The notes under the pieces: model-generated | Databases searched by the model: none | Seen by the model: only the letters and a program-made list of their open reading frames with translations | Told to the model about the DNA's origin: nothing | Assembly: GCA_001600875.1 (NCBI GenBank) | Contig: BCLD01000001.1 | Span: 1,430,070 to 1,494,069, forward strand | From: Solicoccozyma terricola | Taxonomy: Eukaryota; Basidiomycota; Tremellomycetes; Filobasidiales; Piskurozymaceae | DNA: 64,000 bases | Direction: 5' to 3' | Part shown: positions 31,495 through 52,582 of the stretch, piece by piece | Position numbering within the stretch: the first letter of the stretch is position 1 | How the letters are laid out: each line of letters begins with the position of its first letter | Program-made: the position numbers and the translations under genes

Positions 31495-34401
31495 ATGATC
31501 ACATCCACTACACCAACTCGATCACCCATGCTCCCCATACAATCCATAAACATCGGGGACGCAATGTCCCCAACCCCAACAGACACCAAACCCGCATCCA
31601 GACTACCACGTCTTCACTCCTCACCCATCAAGCCGTCATCCACCGTTGCGACGGCGGCACCACCACCACCGCTCGCAACCACCATCATCCGGAAACGTAA
31701 AGATAACGATGAAACTTCACTTCCAATTGCGAAACGACCAGCTACATCGCTCGCTTTCAACCCGTCCGTATCTACTACTACTACTACTACTTCAACATCT
31801 GCACCGTCAACGTCAACGTCAACAACCCGACCTCGTGGATTCGTTCCTCAGACAATAAAGAAACCGATGGTTGCAGCGAGGTCTACATCGATTTCATCTG
31901 TAGGTACAACTACTACACGTCCTGGACAGAGAGTCCCAAGTGGTTCAACTACCGGCGTCAGCGTCGGCGTCGGCGTCGCAGCAGGGGGGAACGTCGTCGT
32001 TCCTCGAACACGACCACAACTCACTTCCTCGATGACTCGTAAACCATCCTCTTCAAACCTCGGTGCTTCTACATCATCTACTATCCTCGGTAGATCGACC
32101 AATCGTACAATCCGTCCCATGTCTTCTACAACTCGAACCGCAACCGCAACTTCAACTGCATCAGCTCCACATCCACATCGAGATCCCCGCGTTGAAGGAA
32201 TTCAAAAACAAATAACATCAATGCAAGAATTAATGAACACTGATCGTGAAAAGTTATCAAACTTGCAACAATCACATTCAATCCTTCAAACTACCTTATC
32301 AACCACTGAAAACGCTGAGAGGGAAGCTAGAAGGAATTTATCATCTGCAGGTGAAGAGATGGCTGAATTGAGAGGTAGACATGCTAGGGAGGTGGAAGAG
32401 ATGGAAAGGAGGTTGGGAAGGTTGGATAGGGAGAAAAGAGAGGTAGAGGATGATTTGAGAAGGTGTAGAGATGAGGTGGAGATGATGAGAAGGGAGAGTA
32501 TGGAGTTGAGGGTGAGTCAGACGGGGGGGTTTCTTGGGAGGAATTGGAAGATGTGTATTGACAGATAGGTATAACTCCAACGTTCGACCCCCCTTTTTTT
32601 CTTCCCTCACTATCAGACCGCCATCTCCACCCAATCCACTACAGAACTCACACTCAAATCCCAAATCACATCTCTTCAAACCCTCAACACAACTCTCCAA
32701 TCCGACGTCCAAACTTACCTCAGTTCCATATCAACGATGCAAATCGAGGTATCACAAGCTAAAGAGCGTGTATCTTCCGTTGAAGAGGAACTTCGAGCAG
32801 CTGAAACGATTCGTAGAAAGTTGCATAATCAAGTACAGGAATTGAAGGGTAATATTAGAGTGTTTGCGAGGGTTAGACCGGCTTTACGTGAGTGGTTGAT
32901 TAGGACTGGGGGCGTTGGAGGGTTTTGGTCGCAAGTCACTGAACTAGAAAGCCGGGTTTTGCCTGCCCCCCCCCCCCCCCCCCCCCCCCCGCCGCAACAG
33001 CACACGAATCCACCGACCCAAACGCATTGGCGGAAATCGAATACGAACCATCAGCTCCGGACGATCCACAACAAAAGATTACATTTGTTACGAGGAATCA
33101 AAGTGCGATGGGGTCAGCGAGAGATTCCATCGTACCGTTCGCGTTTGATAAGGTGAGGAATATTGCCCCGGGGGGGGGGGGGGGGGGGGGGCCCCGAGGA
33201 CGCATGGCTTAAATATTCCCCAAACCGTCCGGCGATCCAGATCTTCCAACCTACTGCGGATCAGAGGCAGGTATTTGAAGAAATCTCATTGCTTGCTCAG
33301 TCCGTTTGCGATGGCTACAACGTGAGGTTTTGTGATTCGAGTTTTCCTTTACGGTGAAACAACAACTGACGACGTTTTCATATCCAACACGCCCCGCCCC
33401 GCCCCGCACGCGCAAACCAGGTTTGCATCTTCGCCTACGGTCAAACGGGAAGTGGAAAGTCGTGGACGATGGAAGGTGGTTCCACGCCGGAAACCGAGGG
33501 AATGATTCCTCGTGCAATAGAGATGATGTTCCGCGAGACAGACGCTTTAAAGGATCGTGGATGGGAGTACAAGATGCATGGGCAGTTCTTAGAGATTTAC
33601 AATGAGACGGTGAGTCCGTGGGGGGCGCCGGGATATCATTTTGACCTACGACCGAACTTTCCCTAACTTCCTCCCCCCTCCCCCCTCCCTCCCTTCCCCG
33701 CAGATCAATGATCTGCTCGGTAGCGGTGATTTCGATTCCAAAAAGCACGAGATCAAACACGGACCGAACGGCAAGACCACTGTCACCGAAGTGGTGAACA
33801 TTCCACTCGACTCGCCAAACCAGGTATCCCGCCTGCTCGCCACTGCGAATCGTCGTCGCGCGGTCGCCGCCACCTTGATGAACGAGCGATCCTCGCGATC
33901 TCACTCGGTGTTCACACTCAAGGTCACCGGCCACAACCCGCTCACCGGCGAGAGCTGCGATGGCGCTCTCAATCTTGTCGACTTGGCTGGCTCCGAGCGA
34001 CTGAACTCGAGTGGCGCGGGCGATAATAAGGCTAGGTTGCAAGAGACCATCTCGATCAACTCGTCGTTGTCTGCGCTCAAGGATGTGATTGAGAAGCTGG
34101 GACATGGCGACGTCAAGCATGTGCCTTACCGGAATTCAAAGTTGACCTACCTCCTTCAAACGTCGTTGTCGGGTGGGTCATCAGAAAGACCGGGACGTCA
34201 TCGCGCGCCCATACGGAAACACTGGAGCTAACCCTGCTTCCAAACCACACAGGTCAAAGCAAAACACTAATGTTATGCAACCTCTCACCTCTCGCGGCTC
34301 ACGCCTCGGAGTCGTTATGCAGTCTCCGCTTCGCCAAGCTCGTCAACAACACGACGTTGGGCACTGCGCGTAAGCATATGGCAGCGCCGAGGACATCGTG
34401 A
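31495..34401 (+). CDS. Kinesin-14 (C-terminal motor, Kar3/Ncd type)
   Basis: Minus-end-directed microtubule motor for spindle and nuclear positioning. The N-terminal tail is Ser/Thr/Pro-rich with basic patches. A coiled coil follows from about residue 240. The motor then begins with the kinesin-14 neck [22 protein letters not shown]. Motor motifs, in order across several exons: [23 protein letters not shown] (P-loop), EIYNET, switch [10 protein letters not shown], switch II DLAGSER, then [25 protein letters not shown] and [17 protein letters not shown] near the end. The P-loop has Ser-Trp where most kinesins have Thr-Tyr/Phe, still a valid GxxxxGKS. One intron carries 25 C before its acceptor (32966-32990) and another a G run after its donor (about 33172). 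The stop is TGA 34399-34401. Confidence 0.95.
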
Positions 34402-34595
34402 GGCACAGCCGCCGGAGGGTAGTCCGGATCCTTGGTAATTGACGAACGACAAACGACTGATGGAGCCTGGTTAAAGAAAGATCTTGTTGTGACCTTGGAG
34501 GGGACCTCTCATAGCTAGCGACGATCTTTTTGTTACATTTGACATGACATGAGGGGATTAAATCTAAAAAATACCGAGTCCGAACATCCACTCTC

Positions 34596-37135
34596 TCAAG
34601 TCCACCTCTGAACAACCACCGCGTTAGCGAGACCGGCCTGTTCGACGGTCTGAGAGTCGTCTTCGAGGACCTTGCTTGGGAAGGTGGTTTGAATGAGGAA
34701 CGGTCGACCAGCAGGTTGAGAAGCGGTGATAAAGTTGCGAATATCACCGATAGTGTGCGTGAGATTGAGACGAGCGACGAGTCTGAAGAGTGAAGAGGTG
34801 AATCGCGTGGCGGGAGTGGCGTTAGCGGAACTCATCAGCATTGAACCGACATTCCCTCGTTGTCTAACACCACACTCACTTGGTACCATCCGCCAATCTA
34901 ACCTGGATACTAGTCTGCGGAGCGTTCTGATCCAACTTGAACCCACCCGCAGTTCCAGTCGCGCCGCCACCGCCGGTCGCCCTCGCACCCTCCTCCACCT
35001 CCTCCATAGCCTTAGTCGCCGCCATGGAACTCGCCCCACCGGTACTGACCGTCCCCCTCATTTCACTCGCTGGAGATCCAAGTCTGTTCCCGGCGCCGTG
35101 AAACGGTTTCTTCGGTTTGGTAGGTGGCGGGATATAATTCTCATCCAATCTTTTCGCCACCCTCATTTCAACCATTTGACCGAGTTTGACCTTGAGTAGA
35201 GATCGAGGTGCTTGTCCGTTCTTGATTGATTCCAAGATTTGTTTATTCATCGCATCTTGGTATGATAATAACGGTCCATCACCGAGTGAAAACCCATCTT
35301 TCCAAAACGTTAATGTCCTAATCGCGACTTGATCGACCGGTTCGCCATCATCTTCACTCTCCTCCTCCGCATCCCCGACCGACGACTGCTGCTGTCCCCC
35401 GACGTCTCTCGAATTCCCACGAGATGGAAACCCTCCAGGCATCCCACCGATCAACCTATCCATCTGCTCCGACGAAACTCCACCGACACGTCCAGAACGC
35501 ATGATAGCTTCACCCATCGCCGCCGCACTCCCAGGTCTGAATCCCATCGGCGTACGAGGACCTCTAGATCGAGACGTGGAAGTGGAGCTTGCGTCGGGGA
35601 CGGAGATACTGGGTGTATCTTCACTTCCTAATGTCATTCCAGATCCTGTAAACGCTGATGATTTCTTTTCCGTAGTTGGTGGTTTGGGCGGTGCTTCTCC
35701 GGTTCTAAGGGGGCGGGAGGGGGGGGGGGGGGGGGTTACAAACAGTTAGGATATGCCGCCGCCGCCGTCGTCGTCGTCTTCTTCCCCGAAATGTAAAACG
35801 AAACGCTCACCTCTGCGCTTGACGTAAAATCTCATCGATGACGTTATTCCCAGTTGGTGGATTTCTATCCGGGTTTTGAACTGCCAAACCGCTGTATGAA
35901 GTCGAAAAAACCAAAAAAAAAGAAAGAAAAATCAACAAAAGACCGATTCCAGAGGATCTTCATCAGCTTTGTGCGTTGTTCCAGAAGCAAATGGGAGAAA
36001 AGTACAGGAGACAAGGATAGTAAAAAAAAAAATCCCTCACCTCTTTTCCCCACCTGTGAAAAACTCGGTAGGTTTCTTCGCCTCATCTTCAGAATCATCA
36101 TCGTCTTCCCTCTGTAGGTGAAGGGGGGGAGGGGGGGGGAAGAACGAGGTGAGTCGCCTTGTCTGGGTATACACGTCTTGTGAAGACCGGGATGGAAGGG
36201 AAATCTTTTTGACATACAGATCTCATCGAATCAAGTGTCGCGAAACGACTAGAAGAAGAGGAACACCGCCGGTCCAAATCGAATCGAGAGAATCGAATCA
36301 GCTCGTTACGATACGATACGATACGATACGATCCTCGACTTGAAATCGTGTCATCTCCGAGACTCACCCTCCGCTCGTCGTTGTAGTGGTAGGACGAGAA
36401 GGACCAGCATCTCTTTCCCCCTCGACCTCGTCCTCGGCCTCCTCCCCTTCCTCCTCTACATCATCATCCTCCAGAGTCGCGTAATAACTCGCTAGAGCAG
36501 TCTGTCGAACACACGAATTTTTGCGAAAAGGAAAAAGGAAAAAATCAGCACATCATTACATCGGATAAGAGATGGGAAAAGTATTGGTCGCGGAAGTTGT
36601 GAGGAAGAAAGGAGGGTATTGATCGCTGTACTCGTAATGAAAAGAGAAAGGATTGCTCGCTTCGCTCGCTCAAGACGATAGTCTTCGCTACGCTCAGGAA
36701 GAGTAAGGATTACTCGCTTCGCTCGCTGAAGACGAATAGTCTTCGCTACGCTCAGGGAGAGAAAGGATTACTCGCTACGCTCGCTGAAGACGAATAGTCT
36801 TCGCTACGCTCAGGAAGATGATCAATGCTCGCTTCGCTCGCGATAAATGCTCACTACGTTCGCAGAACAAGAGCTCCCTAACGGGAGCATGATCTTCGCT
36901 CCGCGAAGACAAAGAAAGAATGCTCGCTTCGCTCGCGAAGAAGAGCTCCCTCACGGGAGCATGATCTTCGCTCCGCGAAGACAGAGAGAGAATGCCGAGA
37001 AAGAAACGCTCGCTACGCCCACGCTCGCTACGGGCAACCTACCTGAAGATCTGACCCAGCCAAGAACTGCCTTGCAATATCCGGTGTTGTATTTGTCAGT
37101 TGACAGAATTGAGCCAAGTCCGAGTTGGAGTCCAT
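34596..37135 (-). CDS. SHP1: Shp1/p47-type UBX protein, Cdc48/p97 adaptor
   Basis: Adaptor that recruits the Cdc48/p97 ATPase for membrane fusion, autophagy and protein phosphatase 1 regulation. Exon 1 (37135-37043) encodes the UBA-like domain: LAQFCQLTNTTPDIARQFLA, ending at SDLQ. After a 541-nt intron the domain resumes with TALASYYATLEDD. An acidic linker and PSRPTTTTSGG follow. The SEP domain is RTLTFWKDGFSLGDGPL... through KLGQMVEMRVAKRLDENY. The UBX domain begins QTSIQVRLADGTK and continues VARLNLTHTIGDIRNFI, PFLIQTTFPSKVLEDDSQTV, ending VVVQRWT. Intron 1 (36502-37042) is filled with the palindromic repeat array; another intron has a poly(C) run near 35720. It is convergent with the kinesin and divergent from PHO85. 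Confidence 0.94.
36655..37035. repeat. Palindromic CTCGCTTCGCTCGC repeat array filling the first SHP1 intron
   Basis: Two sub-arrays are visible. From about 36657 to 36825, three units of about 57-58 nt alternate CTCGCTTCGCTCGCT and AGTCTTCGCTACGCTCAG. From 36871 a 72-nt unit occurs twice and carries three hairpins: GCTCCC/GGGAGC, TCTTCGC-tcc-GCGAAGA (36893-36909 and 36965-36981) and GCTCGCTTCGCTCGCGAAG. Short degenerate copies continue to about 37035, a few bases from the donor end of the intron. The core is shared with the array in the Maf intron. Confidence 0.9.
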
Positions 37136-37525
37136 GGTGGGTGGTGTGTGGTGGGTGTGTGGTGAGTGGATGTGTGTGGATGGTGGTGGGTGGTATGGTA
37201 TGGTATGGGACGGTGAGTGGTGGCAGCCGTGTACGCTGACTGGTTGTGTGTGCTGACGTCATCCCCTCCCCCTTCCCCCCTCCCTCCCTCCCCCCACCTT
37301 CCCTTCCCTTTCCCACGATGGCCACGTCACTCCACCCCGGCCCTATCAACGTGCTAGACATCCCAGTTCATCCAATACAAGCGTACAGTTCATCCCATAC
37401 ACCGTCATACACCGTCGTCACCATCACCATCACCACCCCCCTACCCACCCCACTCACCCCTCATCGCTTCCCTTCCTCTTTCTCCCACTTCATATAATAT
37501 CACCAACCATATCCTCCGTGTAATC
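37136..37525. promoter_or_regulatory. SHP1/PHO85 divergent promoter with TGACGTCA and CCACGTCACT sites
   Basis: About 390 bp between divergent starts. It contains GGTGTGTGGTGGGTGTG-type G/T repeats near 37137-37200, a perfect TGACGTCA at 37254-37261, a C-rich block, CCACGTCACT at 37322-37331 and CATCACCATCACC repeats near 37420. Control by a bZIP factor is inferred from the motifs. Confidence 0.5.
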
Positions 37526-40717
<3,192 letters not shown>

Positions 40718-40831
40718 ACATCTTTTTCAACGAATTCGCACGCTCCACTATTGTTCCAAGTTCAAAACCCCCGCCGCCGTCAATCCCGATGTATAAACAT
40801 GTGTAACTACAGATGTTTTTAATGAAACGCC

Positions 40832-42215
40832 TTAGATCAGCACGAGCTCAACACCCTTGGTTTCAAGGATCCCTCTCCAAATATCAACGGCCTGACCCCT
40901 ATACTCATCGACGTCCGCACCCGACTTGTACATCGTGATCGTCTTCAACGCGGGTAGCTTCTTCTCCCAGCCTTGCATCTCCAAAGCACGAGAGGTGCAG
41001 TCCGCAAGAGTGACAGGGAAGAACGGCCAAGATGTCGGTCGTGTTTCTGTGTGTGGGGAACGCCACAGTGACACTGTGGAGGACGTGGAGAGATGCAGGG
41101 TGTGAAGGTTTGAGTGACCGTTGTTGGAGTCGAAAAGGGAGAGCAGTCCTTGCAGGCTGTGCACAGTGAATGATTCGAGCACCGTACACAATTCGAACAT
41201 CTCTTCCACGCCGTCCCCACCTTCACACTCATTTCCAGAGGATCGGAAGTACTGAGCATGCTGGTGGTGCGTATCTATATGTCTAAGCTTGTGTCCGTGT
41301 TTCTTCAAGAATTGGAGGAGTGAGGACAATTCCCATGAGGCGACTCGAATCGATTGGAGGTTGGGAAGATCAGCTTGAAGGAGATGTTGCAGGAGGTGAG
41401 AGTGCATGAGGAAGGACGTATGAAGTGTCTTGAGAGAAGAGAACATGTTCTTGGGAGTGATCACCTCATCTTCCAAAGTCATCCCACTTGGTCTTGGTAA
41501 CCACAGCGGACCCGTACACAAATACTCCAATTTCTGAAACGATGCCAACATTTGAACATACTTCTCGCTGTCGTATTCTCCAGCATAAAGAGCAAATCCA
41601 CAAAGCTTCTTCAGTGACCCTCCCGCTTTGTTCCTGAGAACTTCAAACACAGTAATTGGTAGCATACTCAAGCTGATACCATGTCCATGAAATTCCTCTA
41701 GATTCATTGTATGCTCAAGGACATGAATGAAGGCATCGAGTTCTGGTGGCTGATGGGATCGAATTCCCCAATCTATCGTGATCGATCGAGTGCAGCTGGC
41801 AAGGCGATCACGAACAGGGGTATGAACAGGGTACTTTTCTTCGTCTTCGATAACGGAAGACAATTGTTGAAGTCGGGATGGATCTGTCAGGTGAATATGA
41901 CGATACATGGCAGTGTTCGCAGGTTCCTAGAGGGAGATCTTCATATCAGAGAGGGGGGTTTTCACGGATGACCTTTCAGCACCAACTCACTGCAGTACCC
42001 CTGCATACGAGGGATAAAGCATGTCCCATTCCCAGTCTTTGAGCATTTTCCTCAGCTATCACTCTTCTCCCACCTGCAGCTTGATGGACGATTTCAAGGA
42101 GGATGTCGGCAGGGAGGGCGTCGAGCATGGGTGCGACGTAGATGTATGTGTTGAAATGGGGCGGAATGGAGGTTAAAAAGTCATAATGTTGTCTCGAGGC
42201 GTGTGTGAGAAGCAT
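40832..42215 (-). CDS. F-box-like protein with leucine-rich C-terminal region
   Basis: Likely substrate adaptor of an SCF ubiquitin ligase; the substrate is unknown. Exon 1 (42215 to about 41985) contains an F-box-like segment, LDALPADILLEIVHQAAGG, and HALSLVCRGTA. The intron GTGAGT...CTCTAG leads to EPANTAMYRHIHLTDPSRL, the post-F-box YRHIHL motif common in basidiomycete F-box proteins. The rest is a single exon with leucine-rich, irregularly repeated helices and strands (SLKKLCGFALYAG, SLKTLHTSFLMHSHLLQHLL, LPNLQSIRVASWELSSLLQFL, NLHTLHLS). It ends ETKGVELVLI. It is convergent with PHO85 (114 bases between stops). Families of this type are large in basidiomycetes and evolve quickly, so no orthologue is assigned. 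Confidence 0.7.
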
Positions 42216-42825
42216 CTATGTATCGCAGATCACACGGTGTGGAGGATATTATAATAATCATGGACAAAGGAGAGGATAAAACGAGAGTTTCAGAGTTTGA
42301 CCGTAACATCCGTGGAGTGCGGCGGGGGCTCCCATCAGTTTGGCCATCGCCATGACATGCAGACTCAAGGCCACCATCGCCCCGTAGCACTCTGCACACC
42401 TTCTGTCCTGGCTGGCAGTACCAATCACTGGCTACCAAGGACTGAGTGATGACTTTTTCACAATTCCTAAAAACCTGGGAATGTTCGCCACCCGAAACGT
42501 CTTACTCGTCGTGAACGGAAGCCTAGAGTTGCGCTGCGTCTAGCCTGGTGGTCGTGGAGACTACTTGAAGCCACCAGCAGCCACATCTCCCGCGTATGCT
42601 CACTTGCTTCCCTTTCCGGAACACCCCCACCAGCTTGACCCGACCACCTACCAACCAGCAACTGACCACCCAATAATCGTGCGGACGGGCGGATGGAAAC
42701 GGCGGTGCACGTGATTTGACGATTGACTCGTTATCACAATCCTCCTATCCGCTCAGTCGCTCATAGCCCATTCCATCCATCACCTCGTCGGCACACACCC
42801 ACCGTCGACACCCTCTCCGCCCAGC
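42216..42825. other. Divergent intergenic region between the F-box gene and ARG5,6
   Basis: About 610 bases. No supported gene. It contains the two 5' flanks, a GTGCACGTGAT site at about 42706-42715 some 110 bp upstream of the ARG5,6 start, and a pyrimidine-rich leader directly before ATG 42826. Confidence 0.55.
42708..42715. promoter_or_regulatory. CACGTGAT site upstream of ARG5,6
   Basis: The CACGTGA core lies 110 bp before the ARG5,6 start codon. Compare CACGTGAC in other promoters of the window. Binding is inferred from motif recurrence only. Confidence 0.4.
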
Positions 42826-46242
<3,417 letters not shown>

Positions 46243-46487
46243 ACATTATATACAGGGCCCGTATATCTACATGATGTCCATATGGTGAGGATCGGAGGAG
46301 TGCTCTGCTCTGAGTGCTCTGCTGTGCTCTGCTCTCTGCTCTGCTCTCCCCTCCCTTCTCTGTGTTCTCACGGGGGGTCGCGGTGTGTCACGTGTCAGTA
46401 AAGTCCAGTTCAACCTCTTCATCGTCCTCGTCGATCCAAGCCATACACAGAATCATCACTCCATTCCCATCTATCTCTCCCTCCACC
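46243..46487 (+). promoter_or_regulatory. PRP43 5' region with TCTGC microsatellite and TCACGTGT site
   Basis: Between the ARG5,6 stop and the PRP43 start, same strand. It contains a TGCTC/TCTGC-rich tract (about 46301-46348), then TCACGTGT at 46388-46395, 93 bp before the PRP43 ATG. A CT-rich leader with CTCCACC precedes ATG 46488. Confidence 0.5.
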
Positions 46488-49462
<2,975 letters not shown>

Positions 49463-49526
49463 ACGTCACACTGGCAACCTTTAGAGACCTTTGTATCATG
49501 TAGATGATTATTTACACCGGTATTTG

Positions 49527-52403
49527 TTAGATCTCTCCCTCCTCGAGCCCTGCATCATCGGTAGCCGTACGAGGTTTCTGCGGAGCGATGACCGGTCAAA
49601 CGGTGGTAAATTGTGACCCTCGGAGTACGTGAACTCACCTTCGCAGCCCTCTCTTCCGTATCAGCCTGCACCCCACGCCTCCGCCTTTTCTCGTCCCGGT
49701 CATCCTCATAATCATCGTACTTGTGAGAAGACCTCCTGGTGTCATCTCGACGACGATCCCTGTCACGTTCGCGATCCTTGTCCTTGCCGCGATCACGATC
49801 CCGTTTGTCGTCACGATTATTTCGCTGCGAGCTGCCATCGTAATCCATATCCACATCTCCTTCTCGTGCCTTGCGGTCGGAATAGTGCTTGTGTCGGGAA
49901 GTCGATGATCCCGCCTCATCACCTGATCCATCCCGCTCTCGTTCTCGTTCTCGTTCTCTTTCTTTTTCTCGTTCTATCTGCTTCTCCTGTGAGCGGACGG
50001 CTTAGCAACATATCACACCGGGAGCCAACATACACTCGCTTACCTTCTGCCGTTTGATAAACTTGTCGAATGCCTCTCTACGAGCCTCATCGTCCAGTGC
50101 TTTAAACTCGTCAAAGTCCTCGATGAGGGGTAGAGCCTGGTGGGTGGCAGAGGTTATCAATGAGATGATCGCATATCATAGTAAGCTATGTTCACTCCCT
50201 CACCTCCTCGTACGTGCTCTCCGCACTGATCTCCGTCTTGCTCCCCTTCATAGCGTATCGAAGGTCATCGATAAGATGTCGACGCTTTCGTTCCGCTCTG
50301 CGACGATGATCGTCCGCTTCACGTTGGAGTTCAGCTTGCAGCTGAGATTTGTTAAGAAGGGGGAAGGGATATCAGAGGGGAATCTCGACCCGATGACAGC
50401 GTCGTGACTCACCTCCTGATACACATCCTTCTGCAATTTCTCTTCCACCGAAGCGCTCAACCCCAACTCCTTGATCAGGGCTAAAAACGCTTTCTCGCTC
50501 ATTCCCAACTCCACCTTCCTATCCGCCTTCTTCAACGCAGACTCGACCTTGCCAACTGCAGCCTGAACTGCTTCCCCGAGATCATCCACAACGTCCATCC
50601 AGAGGTCCAACGGTGAACTACCTTGCATACCACAAAGCTCAATGTACGCGGGTTCGTCCTTGATCTTTGACAAGGTCATTTGCCAAGTTGTCTTGCTTGA
50701 TATTTCACCCGCAGCCTCAAGATCACTCAACAACGCTCTATAAGCATCTCTTGCTTTCCTAGCACGCCTCTTTCGAATCTTCTCCGCTTTGCGATACTGC
50801 TCATCGTGCTCTTGAACCAACTGATTCGCATAATCCTCATATGTAACCAGGATATCGATTTCGTCGATTGCTTGTAAAGATGTATCCGCTTTCCACTCAT
50901 AGGACTGCTTGAGAAGTTCATTCGCTTGTCGCCACGTAGTTGAGACGCTGATAGGAAGTTGCTTGAGTAGAGCAGTAAGGATTGCGAGATTGCGTTGTCG
51001 TAACGTCCGTTGTACGTTCTATATACATCATCGTTTTGTCTCATCAGGATGAAAGGATCTCATACCTGCGCGAAATTCTAGCCGGCCAGCCAATCCCACT
51101 CACCTCCTCTGCAGCTCTCAAACCTCCTACATACTCATCAAAGAAAAATCTCCTCTCTCCTTCATCTGAAATCTCACTCCAAGGTCTCTGCTTTGCAAAT
51201 ATCTGTTCTGCCGTTTTAAAAGTAGAATATGAACGTATTCTCCCTGAATTGACTAGCATTTTCTTTACTTGAGGTCGAAGACGATCGAGACGAGCTCTTT
51301 TTATGGCTTCGCGGTTATTGACGATATTTGCAGTGTACTGAAAAAAAAGAGACATCTCTACCAGTTAACGCGCGCGCACCAACAGCGTCAACTAAAGACT
51401 CAGATTCTTTCACTCACCTTGGCCCAAGCATTCTTCTTCTCTGCCAATGTATTCAAACTCTTATAAAGAGGATCCATAACCGTCTTCGCCATTACTTTTT
51501 CCCATGGAAGATTCTCATCGACTCCTTCCTTTTTTAACAAATGCATAAACGCATTCTCCGCTGCTTCAAGAGTTGGCCAACCACCTTGAGGAATGACCAA
51601 TTTTTCTTCTTCTTCTTCTTTTTCTTCGGTGGGAACGGGAGAGGGAGATCGTTCAGGGGTACCTTCTTTTCGGAGCGCGACGGTGAGAGGTTCCGATTGA
51701 AGATGGGCCTTCGTGCGGGCTTTCCTTCCTCTTTTTTAGGAAAGAGGGTATGGTTTGGGGGGGGGGGGGTGAGGTGAGGTGGTGAGTATCAATTGTGGTT
51801 CTGATCACTGTTACTGTCACTGATCAATGATTAAACTCACCTCGCATCCCTCTTTGCTCTTTCTTCAGCTTTCTTCGCGTCTTCTTCCAGTTTCTTCTTT
51901 AGATCCTTTAGGTCCTGTGGTAAATCCCACTAATGAAAGCCCAAAGTCGTTTTAAAATCAGCTTTTAACATCTTTGACGAGACGCTACTGGGTAGATGGA
52001 CAACTTACCAATGTTTCCTTTGTCTTGGAATTGACGTAATAAGATCTACCTTTTGCGATATACTGCTTCCATGGTGTATTTGACATTGCTTGCTGTGGTA
52101 TTCATCAACACAACACCATCATCAGTCTCCAACACATTGTTGCAGTTTAAAAACCGCCGAATCCATAATCTCACCTCAAACGGCGTCTTCAAATCGTCTG
52201 GTTTATCCCATACTGACTGTTTAGTCACAGAGTGAGACCAATAAGTACGACCTTCCGCGTTGGTGTATTCTTTCTGTTAAATGGCGGGGGGAGAGGGTTG
52301 TGGGGGTGTAAGCGACGTGATGAACGGTGGATTTGATTGACACGGCGACACGACTGACCCATAGTGATGTCGTCGCAGCCTCTGGAGCTGGTGATGGAGA
52401 CAT
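49527..52403 (-). CDS. PRP40: U1 snRNP-associated splicing factor Prp40 (WW and FF domains)
   Basis: Bridges the U1 snRNP with the branch-point binding proteins in early spliceosome assembly. The N-terminus from ATG 52403 is MSPSPAPEAATTSLW. Two WW domains follow: KEYTNAEGRTYWSHSVTKQ..VWDKPDDL and WKQYIAKGRSYYVNSKTKE..LWDLPQDL. A Lys/Glu-rich helix leads into several FF domains (AENAFMHLLKKEGVDENLPWEKVMAKTVMDPLYKSL; KEQIFAKQRPWSEIS-type segment; YEEYANQL; LRYAMKGSKTEISAEST). The C-terminus is a highly charged Arg/Asp (RD) region, ending after a last intron in DDAGLEEGEI. The terminal intron (GTGAGT...CGCAG at about 49572-49637) moves the stop from an apparent one at 49555 to TAA 49527-49529. 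It is divergent from the RED gene by 179 bp. Confidence 0.93.
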
Positions 52404-52504
52404 GGTGTGCCGGGGAGGATGCTGCTGCTGTGATGGTGGTGATGGTGTGATGGTGGTGGTGAGAGGGATGGTCCACTCTATCTCATGGGTCACTCAAAGT
52501 GCAG

Positions 52505-52512
52505 TCACGTGC
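52505..52512. promoter_or_regulatory. TCACGTGC site in the PRP40/RED divergent promoter
   Basis: The CACGTG core sits 102 bp upstream of PRP40 ATG and 71 bp upstream of RED ATG, in a 179-bp shared promoter of two splicing-factor genes. The same octamer TCACGTGC lies in the TIM44 promoter at 56540. Confidence 0.5.
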
Positions 52513-52582
52513 ACAACATCAACCACCAACCACCCCCCTCATCCAACAGACAGCACCACCACACACAGCAGCACATCACATC

